From NCBI GenBank assembly GCA_947683625.1, contig CANTUR010000425.1, positions 434,001 to 498,000 on the forward strand: a stretch of 64,000 bases of DNA. The letters run 5' to 3'. Source of the DNA: Mallotus nudiflorus. Its lineage: Eukaryota; Streptophyta; Magnoliopsida; Malpighiales; Euphorbiaceae. Made by a program: the position numbers and the translations under genes. Positions 57,401 through 64,000 of this stretch are shown one piece after another (position 1 is the first letter of the stretch; each line of letters begins with the position of its first letter). The notes under the pieces were generated by a model that had not been told where the DNA came from, ran no database searches, and saw only the letters and a list, made by a program, of their open reading frames with translations.

Positions 57401-60400
57401 ATTGGAATTTGGAGGCATTTAAGAGGTGGCATTGTTTGACAATATGCGGTCAAAAGGCCAACCATTTGACACAAAAAGAAGCCTGCTGCCTTTCACATTT
57501 GAACAAAACCTCTGCTCTTATTCTTTCTATTCTGGAATCCTTTTGCCGCCTGCATTTTCATTTATCCTTCTCAATTTTTATTTCTTTATTTTTTCTTCTA
57601 ATTTATACAAATTAGTTTATATATATATATAATTCAATTTTTTTACTCAAATGTTATGAAATTCGATAGCTATACAACTTTCAAACTATGAATCTATAAG
57701 AAAAATAAAAAATTTTATACACCTATTTTTATCATACATCGCATTTAAATTAGAAAAATTTATTTAAAAAATTTTAACTTTTTTACCATTTAGAGCAACA
57801 ATATCTAAAATTTTATTTTTATGTAAGACGTATTTATTGATTTTAATAAGTGAAATATTTATATATATTTTTTAAAATTTTGTGAATTGTTCAAGGTGGA
57901 TGGCCAAATTAAATATTAAATTGAAAGGAGAAAAAATGCAAGCAGTAAACCGTGTGGGTCCATATATATATATATGCATGCAGGTTAATTAAACTAAATT
58001 ATGAACATGCAATAATATGATTACAGAAATTGATGCGGACTTAGAGTTGTTAGGATGAAATTGAGCACCCCACACCACCAAATATGGCAGAACATACGCA
58101 GCATTGGTCAATCTTCTCCAAATTGGAAAATATATTTGCATCAATTTCCACCATCTACCCATGACCTTCACAGCTTTATTTTACACCTTTTCTACTCATG
58201 ATGATAATTAGTTAAAGGTAATTATCAAATATTTCATCACTATCCATTCCTAACGATCAATCAAACTGTTAAGGAAATTTGTAAAATTATATATGTCCAT
58301 CACTATTACTTGTGATAAGCTATCATATTTATAAATTATAAAATATTTATAAAGAAAAAGAAGAGCATATCGTAAATTTTTTATGAAATGTTTTCCATGA
58401 TATTTGAATTTAAAGCTCTGATTAATATAACGGAAATTTGATACATTCTTATTTATTATATTTGGTAACCAATTTTAGCTAAATAAAATGAATAATTTAA
58501 TACTATATCAATTATATGTTCAAAATTGATACAAAAGTTAAAATAAATTTATAATTTTGGAATAAAAAAATATATTTTTTAATTTTTTAAGACATTAAGG
58601 AAATATAATTGTCTTATTAAAATTCTAACAATTGTGCCTACTCCTAAGTAATCTCATTTTTATATTAGGTAGCAATTTGTGATAATAGAAATTGACATAA
58701 AGAAAAATGTTTATCTCTCTTTATAATTTCCAATTCCAACACAAAAGTTATATTGAATATTGACCTATGACTTGGTAATAATAAGACGCTTCGAAATTGT
58801 TCAATTTTTTTTAGTAGAAATGGAAATGCCACCTTTTCGAGCATTGACAACTTTTAAATAAAAAAAAAAAATAGATTACAAATTTATAAAATTTTATTTT
58901 GACCCTATTAAAACTCAACTATAAAAATAACATTTTTTTTAATCACCTTTCTAGCACAGAAAATATAGGGAATGTAACACAATTTTTTTAATTTAATATT
59001 TTCAGGGAATCTGATAATTAAAAGGTTATAATTATTAAAGAATTTAAACCAATGAATATATAAAACAATAAAACACTTTTAATATATATTTTCTATATAC
59101 ATAAAACTCAAATTGAATATTTTAATATTTTACTTAAAAATATTCAATTTTTTATTACATAAACCAATAAATATAAGCAATGCAAAATAATTTTTTTTTA
59201 AAGTACTTAAATTGCAATAAACATATATACCTACTACCAATCATTTTTTGGAGTGATAACACATTATCAGAATGTTTGAAGGATGCTTCACCGGAAACAC
59301 AGACCAATTCGATTCCATTCAACAATATTCGAATATTAACTATATGATAAGACATTAAATTAATATATATATATATATATATGTCAAGTGGAAATATATA
59401 ATAATGTTTTTATCATATATTTTAATTTAGGAAACACGTCAAAATCTTCAAGTGTGGTTACCCGTTGGTATCCAGCTGGTTTTGCCTTTTGCTTGGAGTA
59501 ACGGTCAAATTATTTATCTACAAATAAAAACACTAATTAATTAAGTTAATTATATTACCTAATCATTGACTTAGTTTTTTTTTTTTACTTGATTTGTTTT
59601 ATGCACATCGGTGAGAAAAATAATACTATATGTTATAAACTTAATTTGTTGTATGTAGCTAGCGGCGTTCTTCTTGTCTTGATGTGCTTTCGTCTGTATT
59701 CTAAAGTAGAGATAAAATCATGCACATATGCTTTAAGAAGCAAAAGTGCACATGATGCTACGTGGTTTTCTGCATATATATAATCTTGCTTTCAAATTAA
59801 GGATTTTTTTTCTTTCAAATTAAGGATGTTTTATGAGGTATAATATTGTTCGCAGGGGAGCCTTCAACGGCAGATGGGCTTCTGTTGCACTGATTTTTTG
59901 GATTGGTATTACGTTTCACAATTTGTGGGTGCTCTCCTTATAATCCTGAGTTTAATTTTTGATTATTTTCATTAACTAATACATCAATATATTAACATTA
60001 TCTCAGTTTAAAAACATGCAATTCATAAAAGAAAATATGCCACAACAAAAATTTGAGTAAAAGAGTTTTTTTTTTACTCGAAAATCTTAATACCGTTTAA
60101 GAGAAAGAGAATAAATAAAAATAACTTATTATCATTATTATCGTAAAAATAGTTAAAAGCATCTGTTATTGTTTGTAAATGAATTTTCTCACTGCAATCT
60201 TATAATACCTTCTTTTTAAAAAAAAAAAAGTCTAAATAGTGCTTATTATAAAAAGCTTTTTAAGAGCTTGTGATTGTCCAATATAAATAAGAGTTTTTTG
60301 AGTACAAACATTAAGATTATATTTGTACTCAAAATCTTTGCAATATGGTTAATTGCTATATACTTGTCGGCAATATAGCTGAAGATTAAATCGAATATAA

Positions 60401-61270
60401 TCTCAATGAATCAGCCAAAATAAATTGCATTTGATTATATAGATTTCTATATGGAAAAGGAGGAAAGTTGGTGCACGTACCTTAGCTCTTTGGTTGTGTA
60501 GTATGTGTCACAAATATAGATAATTGATCGGTAAATAATATTTGATTCTCATTATCATTTGTATCTCCAACGTAAAAGATTTACGTATGAAAAATAAAAA
60601 TTTCAATAGTAATAGATTTGATTGTGATTATAATTGCAATGACATCTACATCAGCATCTTTCCATTTCCTAAATTTACAGTTGTTATTTTTTTTATTAAT
60701 AAAAAGTGATATAACTTATGCATTAATAGAATCTATAATAATATAAACAAATTTTTTAAATTAAAAAAAATAAATTTCATAAGTTGAAATTTAAATTGTA
60801 CAAATTTTTTCACCGATTTAGATATCATTGGAGATTATTATTATTATTATCATTATTATGTGTGTGTGAAATAGTCATGTTAACAGCAATGGCATATGGT
60901 GGCTTTGTTCGAGAGTTTAAAGAAAATTAGTTATAAATTCGTGTTTTGCATGAATTATAAATAATATATATATTTTAAAATAATTAATTAAACAATTAAT
61001 ATGAAAATTTAAAAAGTTAGTGTAATTATTTTATTTTATTAATTTTTTTTAAGAGTACATATATATTTTAAATATATATAGTAATAATAATAATAATTAA
61101 ATAAATAAATAAAATAAAAAATAGTTGAAAAAAGATATTTTAATTAGAATAAAAAGATATAATTTTTTATGAAACAAATAATGTTTTACATGTAATAGAA
61201 TTAAAGTGTTTTATAAAATATGATATGTGTATTTTAAAATAAGATTTTTTATATTTTTATATAAAAATAT
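54491..61270. other. AT-rich intergenic region, no gene recognised
   Basis: After the NYC1 3' UTR (to perhaps 54850). All frames are short and AT-driven. A MITE candidate at 56126-56425 is listed separately. 57409-57560 is a less AT-rich island without recognised coding content. 60298-60335 has a small GAGTACAAA/TTTGTACTC hairpin. Confidence 0.6.
56126..56425. mobile_element. MITE candidate (300 bp)
   Basis: The ends are inverted: GACTCCATTTAGTTGGGGAA at the left and, read on the other strand, GACCCCATTTGTTTGCGGAA at the right. Both continue into AAATATTTT. The target duplication is unclear and there is no coding capacity. This looks like an old non-autonomous DNA transposon. Confidence 0.6.
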
Positions 61271-61271
61271 T

Positions 61272-61556
61272 GTGAATTTTAACACTCCTGAACTTTAACC
61301 TTTTGGTCTATTGTAAATCTCAACTTCTATTTTGTGTCTATTTTACTCATGATTAAACATTTCAATTTTCTATTAAATACATGTATTGTCATCATGGATA
61401 AGTGATTGAAATCAAATAAATTCAAGCGCATCTGTCATTGTAACACAATGAGTGATATAGGTAAAAAATAGAAGTTAAGATATGTAATAGATAATTTTTT
61501 AAAAATTGAGGGGTGTAATAGACTAAAGTGGTAATATAATTTTTTAGAGTTGAATG
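61272..61556. mobile_element. MITE candidate (285 bp)
   Basis: Imperfect terminal inverted repeats of about 90 bp. Left: TGGTCTATTGTAAATCTCAA then CTTCTATTTTGTGTCTAT. Right, complemented: TAGTCTATTACACCCCTCAA and, further in, CTTAACTTCTATTTTTTACC. No gene inside. Confidence 0.6.
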
Positions 61557-62966
61557 TTGAATTATTAAGCGAGATATTTATCAAATTTTCAAATTAATAA
61601 TTTTAAAGCTCAGTATATCTATAATATATATAAACGTATGAGGGGGGATAAAATTATAAAAAAAATTTCACTTATTATTATATAAAAATTAGATAATTTA
61701 ATCATTTACTAATAAAAGTAAAATTAAATTAATTAAAATATAATTTTAATTTGATTGAAAGTCTATTTCCTATAATTATATTAACTTCTATTTTATCTCT
61801 AATAAAAATTAAATGGACTAAAATATAATTATACTTTAATTGAAAGTATGTTTTCTATTTTAATTAATTTAACTTTTATATTTATCTCTGATAACAATTA
61901 TAAATTAATTAAAAATATATTTTCTATTCTAATTAGGTTAACTTTTATTTTATCACTAATAAAAATTATTTTAATTATAATATAATTGAAAATATGTTCC
62001 TATTTTAATTAGATGAACTTCTATTTTATCTCTAATAAAATAAATTAAAATGTAATTCTAATTTATTTGAAAGTATATTTTATATTATAATTAGGTTAAT
62101 TTTTATTTTATGTCTAATAAAAATGAAATTAATTAACGTATAATTCTAATTTAATTAAAAATATATTTTCTATTTTAATTATGTGAATTTTATTTTATCT
62201 CTAACAAAATTAAATTAATCAAAAATTTTAATTATAATTTTGTTAAAAAAATATTTTTTTTCTATTTTAATTAAATCTACTTATATTTTATCTAATACGA
62301 ATCAAATTAGATAATATAATTTTATAAGTCTTATTATACTAAATTTAATAAGTAAATAATTTAAAACAAAATTAATAAATTTTATGAAAATAGGAAAAAT
62401 ATATAATTAGTTTAAAAGTAGATATTTTTATAAATTAAAAATTGATAAATAAAAAATAAACATATAATTTATTTGAAAGTATATTTTTTGTAAGAAAAGT
62501 AATGTAATTATCATTTTAGGTATTTTTATAAAATTTAACAAAAAAGAGTTAAAATTAAATTAATTAATATTTATTATTTAATTATTAGTTGAATTTAAAA
62601 AATTACATTAAATTAATTTTTGTGTAAATAAGAGTATTAATATTAAAAATGTTGAAAAAATAAAGTGTTATAGCTCAAATAAAAAATTTACTAAAATTGT
62701 GATAAGTTATAATTTTAATGAGATTGTAATATTTAAATTGTTATCTAACAATTTTTTATTATCTTATAATTAATTATGATTTTAGTATTTTTTATATAAA
62801 ATTAGTTATAGAGTTGAGAAAAATTAATTATAAAAATATTAAAATAATATCATATAATTATTTAAAAAAAGTATTATAAAAATTATAATAAATTATAACT
62901 ATATTAAATTAATATCAAATTATTATATAAATAAATAATATTGTTATTATTTTTAAAAAATTTTCT

Positions 62967-63034
<68 letters not shown>

Positions 63035-63150
63035 TGTTTATTCACTATATATCTTGCGAGTTAAATAAATTTTTTATTTAAATATAAATACGTGGTTGTT
63101 TATATATTTATATAATTAACCAATTTTTTTATATTTAAAATCAAAAGGAA
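61557..63150. repeat. AT-rich tandem repeats and a (TAA)n(TTA)n palindromic microsatellite
   Basis: 61730-62300 holds about seven diverged units of 67-93 bp (mean about 82) with the theme ACTTCTATTTTATCTCTAAT. 62968-63034 is (TAA)n switching to (TTA)n, a perfect potential cruciform. No genes are seen. Confidence 0.7.
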
Positions 63151-63355
63151 AGCTGTTCAGTAATAAAATCCAATGATTGATTCAGAATTCTACCAAAACT
63201 TGAATTTAAATATTGCATCCAATCATTTAGTACAAGATATGAAAATGCTAAAAGTAAATGAATCAGTTCAGACAGTAGTAGAACAACAGTGCAAAGCATC
63301 AAAGATCTCTCCAGTTAGAATAATCCTATGCTAACATATCATCTCATCATCCCCT

Positions 63356-64000
63356 CTACTCATCATCCCCAGACCTATCAACTCCCTCATCAGCAAGGTC
63401 ATCCATGGAAGCATCAGTAGGATCAGCTCCATCCTCATCGTTGCTATCCTCAAATTGCTCATCAACCACCTCCTCCTCTTTATCACCCTCAACCTGGAGA
63501 GTAGCAAACTAGTGCTTAAGGACAGTGCTCCTAGCCTGACTAGCCTTGTCTTGGTCCCATCAAAACGTAATGAGAGGCAAGAATTATAAGGGCATTCATA
63601 CATGTAGAAATAAAGTGCAGTTTCTTTTACCTTTCACTATTATGTCATCTGCATCAGGAAGTCACGATGGGCCTCTGTCACCCTGTACATATACTCCCCC
63701 TGATCTTGAGGTATCTGCACAATTAATATATTGATTAGAACTAATCTTATGTTGAGTTAAACTTGAGAAGATGACCTCAAAAGAAAGGAACTCACATATG
63801 TAGCAATTTTGAAAGAAATGTCGGCTCCAACGTCATGTCTAACATCAAGAGCTGACTAGAGAGCCCACTTGAAGGCACTTAGCAGCGGGTTAGCAAGTCA
63901 AGAGTAGATGCCAACTACTATTTGGAATCGAGAGCTGGAAGGATCCACAACATATGGTACATTAGAAAAAGAACCCTCACCACTGGGTATGATCCAAGGA
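63356..64000 (-). pseudogene. Third PMD-like antisense-type gene, C-terminal part, runs off the right edge
   Basis: The minus strand reads PSGEGSFSNVPYVVDPSSSR (Tat A: PSNEGSSSRVPSSMDPSSSR). After an intron comes IPQDQGEYMYRVTEAHRDFL, then, after another break, DQDKASQARSTVLKH-stop and the acidic tail VEGDKEEEVVDEQFEDSNDE, ending GDDE-stop (63358-63356). It is collinear with 6930-7500 of Tat A, including the exon breaks. The carrier element lies outside the window or is lost. Its host strand cannot be told. Confidence 0.75.

Noticed and set aside
57409..57632. Two overlapping short frames in the intergenic region
   Set aside because: Overlapping AT-driven frames without recognisable motifs; no exon partners.

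Overview
This is a plant nuclear DNA window: about two thirds A+T, two ordinary intron-containing genes at the edges of a thick block of nested LTR retrotransposons. The two genes have clear dicot orthologues. The protein of the second, and the type of repeats, suggest Malpighiales, perhaps a Euphorbiaceae such as castor bean; this species guess is an inference.

Layout. 1-1591 (minus): five 5' exons of an ankyrin-repeat/AAA ATPase gene that runs off the left edge. 1858-40845: a palindromic MITE-like element split by a 38.7 kb nested retrotransposon complex. The outer element (Tat A, Ty3/gypsy Tat lineage, minus strand) has its 3' LTR at 1968-3832 and its 5' LTR at 38750-40667, flanked by the 5-bp duplication ACTTT. 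Inside it lie a chromovirus fragment (Tekay/Del-like, minus, 12082-18936, with a long LTR) and a second Tat element (Tat B, plus, about 19005-36833). Tat B's gag is itself interrupted by a 543-bp solo LTR with a perfect target duplication. 40668-42420 is a compound inverted-repeat element. 42945-49629 is an Athila-lineage gag-only element (minus). 50979-54490 (plus) is a complete ten-exon NYC1 gene (chlorophyll b reductase). 54491-63150 is AT-rich intergenic DNA with MITEs and simple or tandem repeats. The right edge (63356-64000, minus) holds a fragment of a third Tat-type antisense gene.

The most interesting part is downstream of pol in the two Tat elements. Each carries two genes in antisense, in the same order: a DUF7745-like protein, then a plant-mobile-domain (PMD)-like protein. 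In both elements each antisense gene is preceded, about 100-260 bp upstream, by an inverted-repeat cluster. The palindrome family differs between elements: GAAGAGGCG-A-CGCCTCTTC in Tat A, AATTCCGATCGGAATT-like in Tat B. Between the PMD-like gene and the 3' LTR, Tat B also has about seven 114-118-bp units, each holding four small hairpins with one shared loop (CGACCGAG) and four different self-complementary arms. Tat A has unrelated tandem repeats at the same place. None of the retroelement genes is intact; most internal stops sit where TGG, CAG or CAA is expected, as decay of methylated cytosines would give.
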